Shown in pieces: positions 16,886 to 28,423 of a stretch of 64,000 nt of DNA. The notes under the pieces were generated by a model, which was not told the DNA's origin, ran no database searches, and saw nothing but the letters and a program-made list of their open reading frames with translations. Numbering within the stretch: the first letter of the stretch is position 1; every line of letters begins with the position of its first letter. The position numbers and the translations under genes are program-made. Source of the DNA: Microbacterium galbinum (GTDB lineage: Bacteria > Actinomycetota > Actinomycetes > Actinomycetales > Microbacteriaceae). The stretch is from the NCBI RefSeq assembly GCF_023091225.1, contig NZ_JAHWXM010000002.1, forward strand, positions 124,001 to 188,000, written 5' to 3'.

Positions 16886-18268
16886 TCAGCGCCGGCGTGT
16901 GAGGCGTGCGACGACCCAGAGCGCGAGCGTCAGCCCGGCCGTGAGCAGCAGTTGCGTGCGAGCTGCGGCATCGAACGCCGCCAGCACGACGACGCCGGCG
17001 ATCAGCGCGACGCACAGCCACGACAGCCAGGGGAAGCCCCACATGCGGATCGGCAGCTCCGTGCCCGTGCGCTCGGCGCGGCGGCGCAGGATGATCTGCG
17101 ACACCGCGACGGCCGCCCACGTCACGAGCAGCGTCGAGCCGACGACGTTCAGCAGCACCGGGAGCACGACGTCGGGGAACGCCCAGTTCAGCCCCACGGC
17201 CACGAAGCCGAAGACGACCGAGGCCACGACGGCGATCCGCGGAACCCCCTTCACGGTGGTGCGCGTGAGCGCGCGGGGCGCGAGGCCGCGCTCCCCCAGC
17301 GAGAACACCATGCGCGAGGCGCCGTAGATGTTGGCGTTCATGGCCGACAGCAGCGCCACGACGACGATGATCGACATCACCAGATCGACGCCGGGAAGGC
17401 GCAGGGTGGCGAGCACCGCCGAAAACGGACCGTCGAGCACCGCCGGGGTGTTCCACGGCAGCACGGCGACGATCACGAAGATCGAGCCCAGGTAGAACAC
17501 GAGGATGCGCACGAGCACCTGGCGCACGATCCGGCGGATGCTGCGGCCGGGGTCCGCCGATTCCGCCGCCGCGATCGCGACGAGTTCGGTGCCGCCGAAC
17601 GCGAAGACGACGATGAGCAGGGCGGCGGCGATGCCGGCGGCGCCGTTCGGGGCGAAGCCGCCCTCGTCGAAGAGATGCGCGATGCCGGTCGCCGGCACCC
17701 CGGGGAACAGCCCGAGGATCGCGCAGACGCCGATCACGAGGAACACGATGATCGCGGTCACCTTGATCGCCGCGAACCAGAACTCGAACCGTCCGTAGCC
17801 GCTCACCGCGAAGAGGTTGATGGCGGTGAACGCGGCGACGAACAGCAGTACCCACACCCAGGCGGGCACGGCCGGCACCCGCCCCGCGACGATCCCCGCG
17901 GCGCCCGTCGCCTCGGCGGCGATCACGACCACGAGCTGGATCCAGTACATCCATCCGACCGCGCTGCCGGCGCTGCGCCCCATCGCATCCTGCGCGTAGG
18001 AGCTGAAGGCGCCGGAGCTGGGGCGCGCGGCCACCATCTCGGCGAGCATCGCCATCACCAGCACGACGATGGAACCCGCCACGAGGTACGAGATCAGCAC
18101 CGCGGGACCGGCCAGACCGATCGCCTGCCCCGAGCCGACGAAGAGACCGGCACCGATCGCGCTGCCGAGTCCCATCATCGAGATCTGACGGCGCGTCAGC
18201 CCCGGCTTCAACGAGGTCGATGCGGTGCTCGACGCGGTGGCGGGTGCGGTGGGGGCGGAGTCGGTCAC
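16886..18268 (-). CDS. Amino acid permease, APC superfamily
   Basis: 460 residues, about 12 helices. Cytoplasmic membrane transporter, probably amino acid/proton symport or exchange. The N-terminal LTRRQISMMGLGSAIGAGLFVGSG is the first-helix signature of the AAT family (GabP/ProY/LysP-like). Specificity cannot be assigned. GTG 18268 lies 6 nt after TAGGGT. The gene abuts pmt tail to tail. Confidence 0.9.
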   Translation of the reverse strand: MTDSAPTAPATASSTASTSLKPGLTRRQISMMGLGSAIGAGLFVGSGQAIGLAGPAVLISYLVAGSIVVLVMAMLAEMVAARPSSGAFSSYAQDAMGRSAGSAVGWMYWIQLVVVIAAEATGAAGIVAGRVPAVPAWVWVLLFVAAFTAINLFAVSGYGRFEFWFAAIKVTAIIVFLVIGVCAILGLFPGVPATGIAHLFDEGGFAPNGAAGIAAALLIVVFAFGGTELVAIAAAESADPGRSIRRIVRQVLVRILVFYLGSIFVIVAVLPWNTPAVLDGPFSAVLATLRLPGVDLVMSIIVVVALLSAMNANIYGASRMVFSLGERGLAPRALTRTTVKGVPRIAVVASVVFGFVAVGLNWAFPDVVLPVLLNVVGSTLLVTWAAVAVSQIILRRRAERTGTELPIRMWGFPWLSWLCVALIAGVVVLAAFDAAARTQLLLTAGLTLALWVVARLTRRR

Positions 18269-18274
18269 CGCGCC

Positions 18275-18280
18275 ACCCTA
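18275..18280 (-). promoter_or_regulatory. -10 box TAGGGT, leaderless promoter of amino acid permease
   Basis: TAGGGT on the minus strand, 6-nt gap, then GTG 18268. The box lies between the permease start and the stop of the DUF255 gene (18278-18280), which it overlaps. Confidence 0.55.
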
Positions 18281-20089
18281 GACGGCGACCCTCTCGCGCG
18301 ACAATTCGTGAGGCTCGCTCACCGGGAGCAGGCACACGAAGCCGCGGCAGTCGTAGGCCAGACCCTCCGTGCCCGAGCGCCCGGCGAACAGCTCGAACCC
18401 GGCCGCGGCAAACTCCTCGGCCTGTACGGGCGACACGACGCCGACCACGTCGGCATCCGCACGTCGGGCGGCGACGGCGAGTGCGCCCGCCGGATCGTCG
18501 GTGACCACCACGATCTGCCGCGGCGGATCGACGAGCCCGGCCGCGACGCGCAGCAGACTGCCGTGCGCGAACGGTTGGGACAGCGCGGATGCCGCGTAGG
18601 CGTGCACCACGGAGGCGGCCGCCTCGCGATACCGCTCCCCCGCCCCGAGGCGCCACGCGGTCAGCGCCGCCTGAGCGAGTGCCGCGGGGCCGGACGGCAG
18701 ATCGCCGTCGGTCTGATCGGGAGACGAGGCGATCCCCTGCGCGCTCAGGAGCGGATCGCCAGCGATGCCGTCGAGGGCGAGATCGACGATGCCCCGTGCG
18801 GCGATCGCCCACGTCGCCTCCCCCGTCGCGAGAGCCAGCGCGAAGAGGCCGTCGGCGAGGAGACCGAGATCGGAGGGGGCCGCGACGGCCGTCGATGACA
18901 CACCGTCGAGCGACGCGCGCACGAGGGCACCGCTCGCGTCGCGGTTGGTGGTGAGCACGCCGTCCGCGGCCCGCCGGGCGGCGTCGACCCAGGATGCTTC
19001 GCCCAGAGCAGCGCCTGCGCGCGCGAGGGCACCGATCGCGAGGCCGTTCCAGCCCGTGATCACCTTGCCGTCGACGGCCGGCGGTTCGAGACCCCGACGG
19101 CCGGTGGCATCACGGAGGTAGTAGCCGCCCTCGCTGCGCTCGCCGTCGATCCACGACTCGGAATCCTGGGCGGCTCCGAACCCGCCGCCTTCGCGCTCGA
19201 GGACGTCGATGAGGAACCCGGCGATCCCTCGCACCGTGACTTCATCGCCGTCGTCCAGCGCGACATCCAGCAGTTGCGCGTTGTCGGTGAGCATCCGCTC
19301 GTAGTGGGGCACCGTCCAGTCGCGCTGCGTCGCGTAGCGGAAGAACCCGCCCTCGACGTCGTCGCGCAGATCACTCGCGGCCATCGCGGAGAGAGCGCGC
19401 CGCCCCGCCTCCGCCGCCGGCGCGTTCTCCCGGCGCACGAGCGGCGCCTGCAGGAACCGCAGCACCGTCGCGACGGGGAACTTCGGAGCACCCCCGAAAC
19501 CGCCGTGCTGCGGGTCCTCGCGGTCGGCGATCGCCGATGCCGCGCCCGCGAGCGCCACGGGATCGGGCAGGTCCGAGGGCGTCGTCTCGGCGGCGCGCGC
19601 GAGCGCTTCGATCACGGCATCCGCCGACTCCTCGGCCTGCGCCCGGCGCTGCGTCCACCCCTCCTGCACCGCCGCGAGCACCTCGCGGAACGAGGGCATC
19701 GGCGGACGGGACTCCGGCGGCCAATAGGTGCCCGCGAAGAACGTGCGCCCGCGCGGGGTCGCGAAGACGGTGAGCGGCCAGCCGAGGTTCTGGGTGAAGG
19801 CGGATGCCGCGGCCATGTACGCCCCGTCTACCTCGGGATGCTCCTCGCGGTCGACCTTCACCGCCACGAAATCACGGTTCACGATCTCCGCGGTCTCGGG
19901 GTCGGAGAAGGACTCGCGCGCCATCACATGGCACCAGTGGCACGTCGAGTACCCGATCGAGATCATCAGCGGCACGTCGCGGCGCTGCGCCTCGGCGAAC
20001 GCCTCCTCGCCCCACGGGTACCAGTCGACGGGGTTCTCGGCGTGCGCGCGGAGGTAGGGGCTGAGCGTGTCGGCGAGCCGGTTGGTCAT
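18278..20089 (-). CDS. DUF255 thioredoxin-domain protein (YyaL/SPATA20 family)
   Basis: 603 residues. The N-terminal thioredoxin-like domain (about 1-165) carries [14 protein letters not shown] and later [10 protein letters not shown]. The rest is an alpha/alpha-barrel like that of N-acylglucosamine 2-epimerases. The molecular function of the family is not settled; proposals include redox or glycan-related roles. ATG 20089 lies 6 nt after TAGCGT. Usual family length is 600-690. Confidence 0.9.
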   Translation of the reverse strand: MTNRLADTLSPYLRAHAENPVDWYPWGEEAFAEAQRRDVPLMISIGYSTCHWCHVMARESFSDPETAEIVNRDFVAVKVDREEHPEVDGAYMAAASAFTQNLGWPLTVFATPRGRTFFAGTYWPPESRPPMPSFREVLAAVQEGWTQRRAQAEESADAVIEALARAAETTPSDLPDPVALAGAASAIADREDPQHGGFGGAPKFPVATVLRFLQAPLVRRENAPAAEAGRRALSAMAASDLRDDVEGGFFRYATQRDWTVPHYERMLTDNAQLLDVALDDGDEVTVRGIAGFLIDVLEREGGGFGAAQDSESWIDGERSEGGYYLRDATGRRGLEPPAVDGKVITGWNGLAIGALARAGAALGEASWVDAARRAADGVLTTNRDASGALVRASLDGVSSTAVAAPSDLGLLADGLFALALATGEATWAIAARGIVDLALDGIAGDPLLSAQGIASSPDQTDGDLPSGPAALAQAALTAWRLGAGERYREAAASVVHAYAASALSQPFAHGSLLRVAAGLVDPPRQIVVVTDDPAGALAVAARRADADVVGVVSPVQAEEFAAAGFELFAGRSGTEGLAYDCRGFVCLLPVSEPHELSRERVAV

Positions 20090-20095
20090 GCCCTC

Positions 20096-20101
20096 ACGCT
20101 A
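20096..20101 (-). promoter_or_regulatory. -10 box TAGCGT, leaderless promoter of DUF255 gene
   Basis: TAGCGT, 6 nt, ATG 20089 on the minus strand; no Shine-Dalgarno. Confidence 0.55.
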
Positions 20102-20135
20102 CGCGCCCCGACCGACGTCGCGGCCGGAACGTCAC

Positions 20136-20705
20136 TCAGATCGCGAGAGCGGCGAGGGGCTGCGAGGCCGCGTAGTTCACCAGCGGCAACGCGCGATCGG
20201 CGGCGAGGTCGATGCGCGAGCGCAGCACGTCCGAGTTGATCTCGTAGCCGTCGAAGTCGGTGTTGCTCGCGTACACGCCGATCGGCAGCGTGAGCGCCTG
20301 GAAGAACGCGAACAGCGGGCGCAGCTGGTGCTCGATGATGAGGGCATGGCGCTCGCCGCCTCCCGTGGCCGCCAGCAGCACCGGCTTGCCGACGAGCTCG
20401 TACTGCCCGACGAAGTCGAAGAGGTGCTTGAAGAGTCCCGTGAACGACGCACGGTAGACGGGGCTGCCGACGATCAGCAGATCGGCCTGCTCGATCGCGA
20501 CGAGCTTCTCCTCGACCCGGGCCGGCAGCTGATCGCGGCTCAGAGCACCCGCGAGGTCCGGGCCGATGTCGGTGAGCTCGATGACCTCGACCTCGACCGC
20601 CGTGCGCTCGGCCACGGCGGCGGCGATCGCACGGATGAGGGCGGTCGTCTTGCTGGGCTCGTGGAGCGACCCGGACACGGCGACGACGCGGTAGGGAGCT
20701 GTCAT
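20136..20705 (-). CDS. NAD(P)H-dependent FMN reductase (SsuE/MsuE-like)
   Basis: 189 residues, flavodoxin-like fold. The flavin-phosphate loop is VSGSLHEPSKT near residue 10, and the isoalloxazine-side motif is VGSPVYRASFTGLFKHLFD. Such reductases supply FMNH2 to two-component luciferase-like monooxygenases; two such monooxygenases lie at 28992-30032 and 35281-36690, so it may serve them (inference from distance and family only). ATG 20705 lies 7 nt after TACCGT; a longer in-frame reading upstream overlaps the hairpin region and is not used. Confidence 0.9.
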   Translation of the reverse strand: MTAPYRVVAVSGSLHEPSKTTALIRAIAAAVAERTAVEVEVIELTDIGPDLAGALSRDQLPARVEEKLVAIEQADLLIVGSPVYRASFTGLFKHLFDFVGQYELVGKPVLLAATGGGERHALIIEHQLRPLFAFFQALTLPIGVYASNTDFDGYEINSDVLRSRIDLAADRALPLVNYAASQPLAALAI

Positions 20706-20712
20706 GTCCTCG

Positions 20713-20718
20713 ACGGTA
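20713..20718 (-). promoter_or_regulatory. -10 box TACCGT, leaderless promoter of FMN reductase
   Basis: TACCGT, 7 nt, ATG 20705 on the minus strand. Confidence 0.5.
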
Positions 20719-20726
20719 CCCACGAA

Positions 20727-20762
20727 GACGCCCCGTGTCGCGGGCTGGCGACACGGGGCGTC
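20727..20762. terminator. Perfect 15-bp hairpin downstream of aldo/keto reductase
   Basis: GACGCCCCGTGTCGC (20727-20741), a 6-nt loop and the exact complement at 20748-20762. A second small hairpin (GGATTC, 5 nt, GAATCC; 20769-20785) lies nearer the gene stop. There is no U-rich tail, so it may be an actinobacterial non-canonical terminator insulating the FMN reductase promoter. Confidence 0.6.
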
Positions 20763-20794
20763 ATCTGTGGATTCCTGTCGAATCCGCGACGGGA

Positions 20795-22818
<2,024 letters not shown>

Positions 22819-22825
22819 CCGATGC

Positions 22826-22831
22826 ATCGTA
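22826..22831 (-). promoter_or_regulatory. -10 box TACGAT, leaderless promoter of acyltransferase-like gene
   Basis: TACGAT on the minus strand, 7 nt, GTG 22818. It overlaps the apparent upstream ATG and decides the start. Confidence 0.55.
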
Positions 22832-22848
22832 GGGGGTCGAGGTCGGCA

Positions 22849-22854
22849 TACGAT
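22849..22854 (+). promoter_or_regulatory. -10 box TACGAT, promoter of hrpA
   Basis: TACGAT then 8 nt to ATG 22863. Transcription would begin at or next to the start codon. Paired with the minus-strand TACGAT at 22826-22831. Confidence 0.5.
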
Positions 22855-22862
22855 GAAGGGCT

Positions 22863-25800
22863 ATGTCCTCTCCCGTGATCTCCTTCCCCCCGGAGCTGCC
22901 CGTCAGCGCGGCCCGGGCGGAGATCGCCGACGCCATCCGCGACCACCAGGTCGTGATCGTGGCCGGTGCCACGGGTTCGGGCAAGACCACGCAGCTCCCC
23001 AAGATCGCCCTCGAACTGGGGCGCGAGCGCATCGCGCACACGCAGCCGCGACGTCTCGCCGCCCGCACGATCGCGGAGCGCGTCGCCGAGGAGCTGCAGG
23101 TCGAGCTGGGCACCCTCGTCGGCTACAAGGTGCGCTTCACCGACAAGGTGTCCGACGACACCCGCATCGCGTTGATGACCGACGGCATCCTGCTCAACGA
23201 GATCCACCGCGATCGGTTGCTCACCCGCTACGACACGATCATCATCGACGAGGCGCACGAGCGCTCCCTCAACGTCGACTTCCTGCTCGGCTACCTCGCG
23301 CGCATCCTGCCCGAACGCCCCGACCTCAAGGTGATCATCACCTCGGCGACGATCGACCCCGAGAGCTTCGCGAAGCACTTCTCCGCTCCCGGCCCGGGCG
23401 ACGACCGAGTGCCGGCGCCGATCATCGAGGTCTCCGGCCGCACCTATCCGGTCGAGATTCGCTACCGCCCGCTGGTCGCCGACGGCGACGACGGCGAGAC
23501 GGATGCCCCATCATGGGTCCCTGAGCCTGTCGAAGGGCCCGAGGACGAGGTCTCGGCGATCGTCGCGGCGCTCCGCGAACTCGACCGCGAGGAGCCTGGC
23601 GACGTGCTGGTCTTCCTCCCCGGCGAAGCCGAGATCCGCGACGCCGCCGACGCCGTGCGGGGCGCGTATTCGAAGGACCGCTCCCCCACCGAGGTGCTCC
23701 CCCTGTACGGGCGCCTCTCCGCCGCGGAGCAGCACCGCGTGTTCGAGCGCAGCCGAGTGGCGGGTGTCCGCCGCCGCGTGATCCTCGCGACGAACGTCGC
23801 CGAGACGAGCCTCACGGTTCCCGGCATCCGCTATGTGATCGACACCGGCACCGCCCGCATCTCGCGCTACAGCAACCGATCGAAGGTGCAGCGTCTGCCG
23901 ATCGAGGCGATCTCGCAGGCATCCGCGAACCAACGCTCCGGTCGCGCCGGTCGCACGAGCGATGGCATCGCGATCCGCCTGTACTCGGAGGACGACTTCG
24001 CCAAGCGGCCGGAGTTCACCGAGCCCGAGATCCTGCGCACCTCGCTCGCCTCCGTCATCCTGCAGATGCTGTCGCTCGGATTCGGCGACATCTCGGACTT
24101 CCCCTTCCTCACCCCGCCCGACTCGCGGGGTGTGAAGGCGGCGTTCGACCTGCTCACCGAACTCGGTGCGGTCGAACCGTCGCGGCGCGACGGGTCCCCG
24201 CACCTCACGCGCATCGGCCGCGACATCTCGCGCATGCCGATCGACCCGCGCTTCGCCCGCATGCTGATCGAGGCCGGGCGCCACGGCGTCACCCACGATC
24301 TGCTGCCGATCGTGTCGGGCATGACGATCCAAGACGTCCGCGAGCGACCGGAGGAGCGCCGCGAGGAGGCCGACCGGCTGCACGCGCGCTTCGTCGACCC
24401 GACCAGCGACTTCATCACCCTGCTCAACCTCTGGAACCACCTGCGCGAACAGCAGCGCGAGCTCGGATCCAGCGCGTTCCGCCGCCTCTGCCGCGCCGAG
24501 CACCTGAACTACGTGCGCGTGCGGGAGTGGTTCGACGTGCACCGTCAGCTCAAGACGCTGGTGAAGAGCGCCGAGCCGAAGGGCGACGGCAGCAGCGATC
24601 CCGATGCGATCCACCGGGCGATCCTCGCGGGACTCCTCTCGCAGATCGGTGTGCTCGACGAGCGCACCGCCCCCGCCGGCAAGACGCACGCACCCGCGAA
24701 GGACAAGGGGCGCCGCATCACCGAGTACCGGGGAGCGCGCGGCATCCGCTTCTCGATCTTCCCGGGGTCGGGTCTGCGCAAGAAGAGCCCGCGCGCGGTC
24801 ATCGCGGCCGAGATCGTCGAGACCTCGCGCACCTTCGCCCGTACCGTCGCCGCGATCGATCCGGCGTGGGCCGAGCCGCTCGCCGGCGACCTCGCCAAGC
24901 GCCAGGTCACCGAGCCGCACTGGTCGAAGGATGCCGGCGCCGCCGTCGCCTACGAGAAGGTGACGCTGTTCGGCCTCGAGATCATTCCGCGCAGGCGCGT
25001 GCAGTTCGCGCGCATCGACCGCGCGGCCTCGCGCGAGCTGTTCGTACGGCACGCGCTCGTCGAGGGCGAGTGGGATCCGAGCCGCATCGACAAGCGCGTG
25101 AGCGCGTTCTGGCGCAGCAACGCCGAGCTGCGCAAGCGTCTCGAGAAGCTCGAGGAGCGCGAGCGCCGCCGCGACATCCTCGCCGGTGACGAGGCGGTGT
25201 TCCGTTTCTACGACGAGCGCATCCCGGCCGAGGTCTTCGACGTGCGGTCGTTCGAGACGTGGTGGCGGGAGGCGCTGACGACGACGCCGAAGCTCCTCGT
25301 CATGCGCGAGGCCGACCTGATCGACGACGACGGGCGGGCCTCGCAGAGCGAGTTCCCCACCCGCTGGACGCAGGGCGACCAGGTGCTCGGCCTCGCCTAC
25401 CGGTTCGAGCCGGGCGCCGCCGATGACGGCGTGAGCGTCGTGGTGCCGCTCGCCCTGCTCGCCCAGATCGAGGACACCGGGTTCGACTGGCAGGTGCCGG
25501 GGCTGCGCGCCGAACTCATCACGGGCCTGCTGCGGGCGCTGCCGAAGGCGATCCGGCGTCACGTCGTGCCCGCCGCCGACTGGGCCGACAAGTTCGGCGC
25601 CGAGCTCGCGGGCCAGGGACCCGAAGACCACGACGGTCGCCCGAACAGGTCGTTGAAGGAGGCGCTCGCGCGCCTGATCCAGCCCCTCGCGAACCAGCTC
25701 GTCTCGGCCGCCGACTTCGAAGACGAGCGGGTGCCCGCTCATCTGCGCATGAACTTCCGTGCGGTCGACGAGCGCGGGCGCGTGGCCGGTTCCCACCGCG

Positions 25801-26819
25801 ACCTCACGACCCTGCAGGCGGAACTCTCCGATCGCGCGCGCAGCAGCGTCGCGCGCTCGATCGCGAAGCCCGAACGCGGGCCGCGCGCACGGGGCGGTTC
25901 CGAGGCGGTGGCCGCGGCATCCGCTCGGGGTCCGATCGAGCAGGCGGGTCTCACCGCCTGGACGTTCGGCGACCTTCCCGAGGTGCTCGATACGCGCGTC
26001 GCCGGTGGCGTCGTGCGCGGCTACCCGGCGATCGTCGACGAGGGCAAGAGCGTCGCGGTGCGCGTGGAGTCATCGGCGGATGCCGCGGCCGACGCCACCC
26101 GTGACGGCGTGCTGCGTCTCGTGCTGCTGGCCGTGCCGTCGCCCTCGTCGTACGTGCAGCAGCACCTCACCAGCCAGGAGAAGCTCGCCCTCGCGGCCTC
26201 GCCGTACCCGTCGGCGGCCGCGCTCATCGAGGACTGCCGTGCGGCCGTGGCCCGCAAGGTGATCGACGCTTCGACAGGCTCAGCGACCGGGGGTGTCGGC
26301 GTCGTGCGCACCGAGGCAGACTTCGGGCGGGTGCGGGATGCCGTGTCGGCCGCGCTCGTCGACGAGCTGTTCGCATGCGTCTCGCTCGTCGCCCGCATCC
26401 TCACGCAGTCGCGCGAGGTCGAGCGCGGCATCAAGTCGCAGAACTCCCTCGCCCTCCTCGGGCCGTTGAACGACATCCGCACGCAGCTCTCGGGGCTTCT
26501 GCATCCGGGCTTCGTGTCGGCCGCCGGCGTCGACCGGATCGCGCACTTCCCCCGCTACCTCAGCGGCATGGTCGACCGGTTGAAGACCCTCTCGTCGGAA
26601 CCCGGCAAGGACCGCACGCGCATGAGCGAGTACGAACGGATGGCGAAGGCCTTCGAGGATGCCGGGGGAACGATCCCGCTCCCCCGCGGTGCCGCTGCGT
26701 CGCTCGTCGAGACCCGCTGGCTACTGGAGGAGTACCGGGTGAGCGTGTTCGCCCAGCGCCTCGGCACCGCGCAGCCCGTGTCGCCGCAGCGCATCATGAA
26801 GGCCCTCGCGGGGAAGTAG
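22863..26819 (+). CDS. hrpA: ATP-dependent RNA helicase HrpA (DEAH box)
   Basis: 1318 residues, the full length of bacterial HrpA. Order: helicase core with GATGSGKTTQ (near 38), the DEAH motif IIIDEAHER (near 128), SAT, then the second RecA domain with QRSGRAGRTSDG (near 355), HA2/OB-fold regions and the long DUF3418 C-terminal domain. HrpA acts on mRNA and stalled ribosomes in the cytosol. Two copies of the dispersed CTTCGACAGGCTCAG element lie in frame (23519-23537 and 26269-26283), adding VPEPVEGPE and ASTGSA segments in variable linkers, leaving motifs intact. Confidence 0.96.
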   Translation: MSSPVISFPPELPVSAARAEIADAIRDHQVVIVAGATGSGKTTQLPKIALELGRERIAHTQPRRLAARTIAERVAEELQVELGTLVGYKVRFTDKVSDDTRIALMTDGILLNEIHRDRLLTRYDTIIIDEAHERSLNVDFLLGYLARILPERPDLKVIITSATIDPESFAKHFSAPGPGDDRVPAPIIEVSGRTYPVEIRYRPLVADGDDGETDAPSWVPEPVEGPEDEVSAIVAALRELDREEPGDVLVFLPGEAEIRDAADAVRGAYSKDRSPTEVLPLYGRLSAAEQHRVFERSRVAGVRRRVILATNVAETSLTVPGIRYVIDTGTARISRYSNRSKVQRLPIEAISQASANQRSGRAGRTSDGIAIRLYSEDDFAKRPEFTEPEILRTSLASVILQMLSLGFGDISDFPFLTPPDSRGVKAAFDLLTELGAVEPSRRDGSPHLTRIGRDISRMPIDPRFARMLIEAGRHGVTHDLLPIVSGMTIQDVRERPEERREEADRLHARFVDPTSDFITLLNLWNHLREQQRELGSSAFRRLCRAEHLNYVRVREWFDVHRQLKTLVKSAEPKGDGSSDPDAIHRAILAGLLSQIGVLDERTAPAGKTHAPAKDKGRRITEYRGARGIRFSIFPGSGLRKKSPRAVIAAEIVETSRTFARTVAAIDPAWAEPLAGDLAKRQVTEPHWSKDAGAAVAYEKVTLFGLEIIPRRRVQFARIDRAASRELFVRHALVEGEWDPSRIDKRVSAFWRSNAELRKRLEKLEERERRRDILAGDEAVFRFYDERIPAEVFDVRSFETWWREALTTTPKLLVMREADLIDDDGRASQSEFPTRWTQGDQVLGLAYRFEPGAADDGVSVVVPLALLAQIEDTGFDWQVPGLRAELITGLLRALPKAIRRHVVPAADWADKFGAELAGQGPEDHDGRPNRSLKEALARLIQPLANQLVSAADFEDERVPAHLRMNFRAVDERGRVAGSHRDLTTLQAELSDRARSSVARSIAKPERGPRARGGSEAVAAASARGPIEQAGLTAWTFGDLPEVLDTRVAGGVVRGYPAIVDEGKSVAVRVESSADAAADATRDGVLRLVLLAVPSPSSYVQQHLTSQEKLALAASPYPSAAALIEDCRAAVARKVIDASTGSATGGVGVVRTEADFGRVRDAVSAALVDELFACVSLVARILTQSREVERGIKSQNSLALLGPLNDIRTQLSGLLHPGFVSAAGVDRIAHFPRYLSGMVDRLKTLSSEPGKDRTRMSEYERMAKAFEDAGGTIPLPRGAAASLVETRWLLEEYRVSVFAQRLGTAQPVSPQRIMKALAGK
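23519..23537 (-). repeat. CTTCGACAGGCTCAG dispersed repeat inside hrpA, copy 1
   Basis: CCCTGAGCCTGTCGAAGGG read on the plus strand. It is translated in frame as part of WVPEPVEGPED, in the linker after the first helicase domain. Confidence 0.85.
26269..26283 (+). repeat. CTTCGACAGGCTCAG dispersed repeat inside hrpA, copy 2
   Basis: CTTCGACAGGCTCAG in the opposite orientation to copy 1, translated in a different frame as part of DASTGSATGG in the C-terminal domain. Confidence 0.85.
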
Positions 26820-26825
26820 CGCGGG

Positions 26826-26831
26826 TAGCCT
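26826..26831 (+). promoter_or_regulatory. -10 box TAGCCT, leaderless promoter
   Basis: TAGCCT, 6 nt, ATG 26838. It lies in the 18-bp gap after hrpA. Confidence 0.55.
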
Positions 26832-26837
26832 GAGGGC

Positions 26838-27779
26838 ATGGCTCGCGCGATCGTCTACACCGAAATCGGCTCCCCCGACGTCCTCCACCTCACGGAGGTG
26901 CCCGATCCCCTCGCCGGTCCCGGCGAGATCGTGGTGCGCATCGAGGCCGCGGGGGTCAACCCGATCGACGCGAAGATCCGCGGCGGACGCCGCCCCTCGC
27001 CGCCCATCACCGAACCCCGCCCGGTCGGCTTCGACGGTGCGGGTGTCGTCGATCAGGTCGGCGACGGTGTGGAAGGCTTCGCGGTCGGCGACCGGGTCGC
27101 GATCCGCGACGCCCACGGCACCTACGCGTCGGCCCTGCTCGTGCGCCCCGAGCACCTCGCCCTCCTGCCCGACGCGGTGACCGCCGCGGAGGGCGCCGGC
27201 ATCGGCATCCCCGCCGGCACCGCCTACCAGGTGCTGCGCTCGCTCGCCGTGGGCCCCGACGACGTGCTGCTCGTGCACGCGGGTTCCGGCGCCGTCGGCC
27301 AGGCCGCCGTGCAGTTCGCCGTGGCGTGGGGCGCGACCGTGATCGCGACCGCCAGCCCCTCGCGCCACGCGCAGCTGCGCGAGCTCGGCGCGATCCCCGT
27401 GGCCTACGGCGACGGCCTGCTCGAACGCGTGCGCGACGCCGCACCGTCCGACGTCACCGTCGTGTTCGACGGCGCCGGCACCGACGAAGCCATCGAGGTG
27501 TCACTCGCGCTCGTCGCCGACCGCGACCGCATCGGCACGATCGTGCGCGGACCGGACGCCGCATCATTCGGTATCCGTGCCTTCTCGGGCGGCTCGCCGG
27601 TCCCGCTCACCGACGAGGAGCAGGCCTGGCGCGCCGAGGCGCTGCCGAAGACCATCGAACTCCTCGCGAGCGGCGACTTCGTGATCGAGCTCGGACCCGA
27701 GCTGCCCCTCGCCGAGGCCGCCCGGGCCCACGAACTCGTCGAGGCGCACGTCGCGGGCAAGATCGTGCTGGTGCCGTAG
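26838..27779 (+). CDS. NADP-dependent quinone oxidoreductase-like MDR protein
   Basis: 313 residues, zinc-independent medium-chain dehydrogenase/reductase related to quinone oxidoreductase/zeta-crystallin. Signatures are VNPIDAKIRGG and GFDGAGVVDQVG in the GroES-like domain and VHAGSGAVGQAAVQFA as the nucleotide-binding loop. It probably reduces quinones or enones with NADPH in the cytosol. The start is leaderless. It converges with the CMD-domain operon (11 bp between ends). Confidence 0.92.
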   Translation: MARAIVYTEIGSPDVLHLTEVPDPLAGPGEIVVRIEAAGVNPIDAKIRGGRRPSPPITEPRPVGFDGAGVVDQVGDGVEGFAVGDRVAIRDAHGTYASALLVRPEHLALLPDAVTAAEGAGIGIPAGTAYQVLRSLAVGPDDVLLVHAGSGAVGQAAVQFAVAWGATVIATASPSRHAQLRELGAIPVAYGDGLLERVRDAAPSDVTVVFDGAGTDEAIEVSLALVADRDRIGTIVRGPDAASFGIRAFSGGSPVPLTDEEQAWRAEALPKTIELLASGDFVIELGPELPLAEAARAHELVEAHVAGKIVLVP

Positions 27780-27790
27780 GGCGCGAGACC

Positions 27791-28423
27791 TCAGTCGCTC
27801 GGCGCGACCGCCCGGCCGATCGAGAGCATCAGGCGGTTCGCCCAGTTGAAGAACGCCGCACCGTGGATGACGTCGGCGATCTCGAGATCGTCGAGCCCCG
27901 CCGCGCGCAGCCGCTCCACTTCCGCCACCCCGAAAGCGCTGGGGGTGTCGGTCAGCGCGACGGATGCCGCGACGATCGCGTTCCACCGCTCTCCGAGATC
28001 CGCGCCCACGCCCTCATCGAGCAGGAGGTCGACGTCGTCGGGACGCTTGCCGTGGTGCGCCGCGAAGCGGGAATGCACCGAGGCGCAGAACACGCACCCG
28101 TTGCGGCGCGAGGCGGCCGTCGCCGCGAGCTCGCGATCCGCGCGCGGCAACCCCTCCGCCACGTTGTAGAAGATGTCGTTGTCGACGAGCGTGCGCGCCT
28201 TGAGCACTTCGGGATCACGCGCGAGCAGCCGGAAGTAGTCGTTCTTCGCACGCGCCGCATCGACCAGCCCCTCATAGTGGCGATCGGTCAGCTCCTCGAC
28301 CGCGAGCGGCGCCAGGTGCGGCGTCCACCCGACGTTCGCGCGCGTGAACGCGTGCGGATGCGGCGAATCGGCGTGGCGCAGCGGGCTGGCCGTGCGGGCG
28401 TCGACGGCGGTGGGAGATGTCAT
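27791..28423 (-). CDS. Alkylhydroperoxidase-domain (CMD/AhpD-like) protein with CxxC
   Basis: 210 residues. The AhpD-like redox motif CVFCASVH lies near residue 112, consistent with peroxidatic or thiol redox activity. It matches the type of small CMD proteins found next to luciferase-like monooxygenases and peptide-type ABC importers in many bacteria (TIGR04030-like, from memory). ATG 28423 overlaps the stop of the preceding gene (ATGA). Last gene of the seven-gene operon starting at 35200. Substrate unknown. Confidence 0.85.
   Translation of the reverse strand: MTSPTAVDARTASPLRHADSPHPHAFTRANVGWTPHLAPLAVEELTDRHYEGLVDAARAKNDYFRLLARDPEVLKARTLVDNDIFYNVAEGLPRADRELAATAASRRNGCVFCASVHSRFAAHHGKRPDDVDLLLDEGVGADLGERWNAIVAASVALTDTPSAFGVAEVERLRAAGLDDLEIADVIHGAAFFNWANRLMLSIGRAVAPSD

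Noticed and set aside
23519..26283. Frameshift or pseudogene in hrpA caused by repeats
   Set aside because: Both repeats keep the frame and all helicase motifs are intact.
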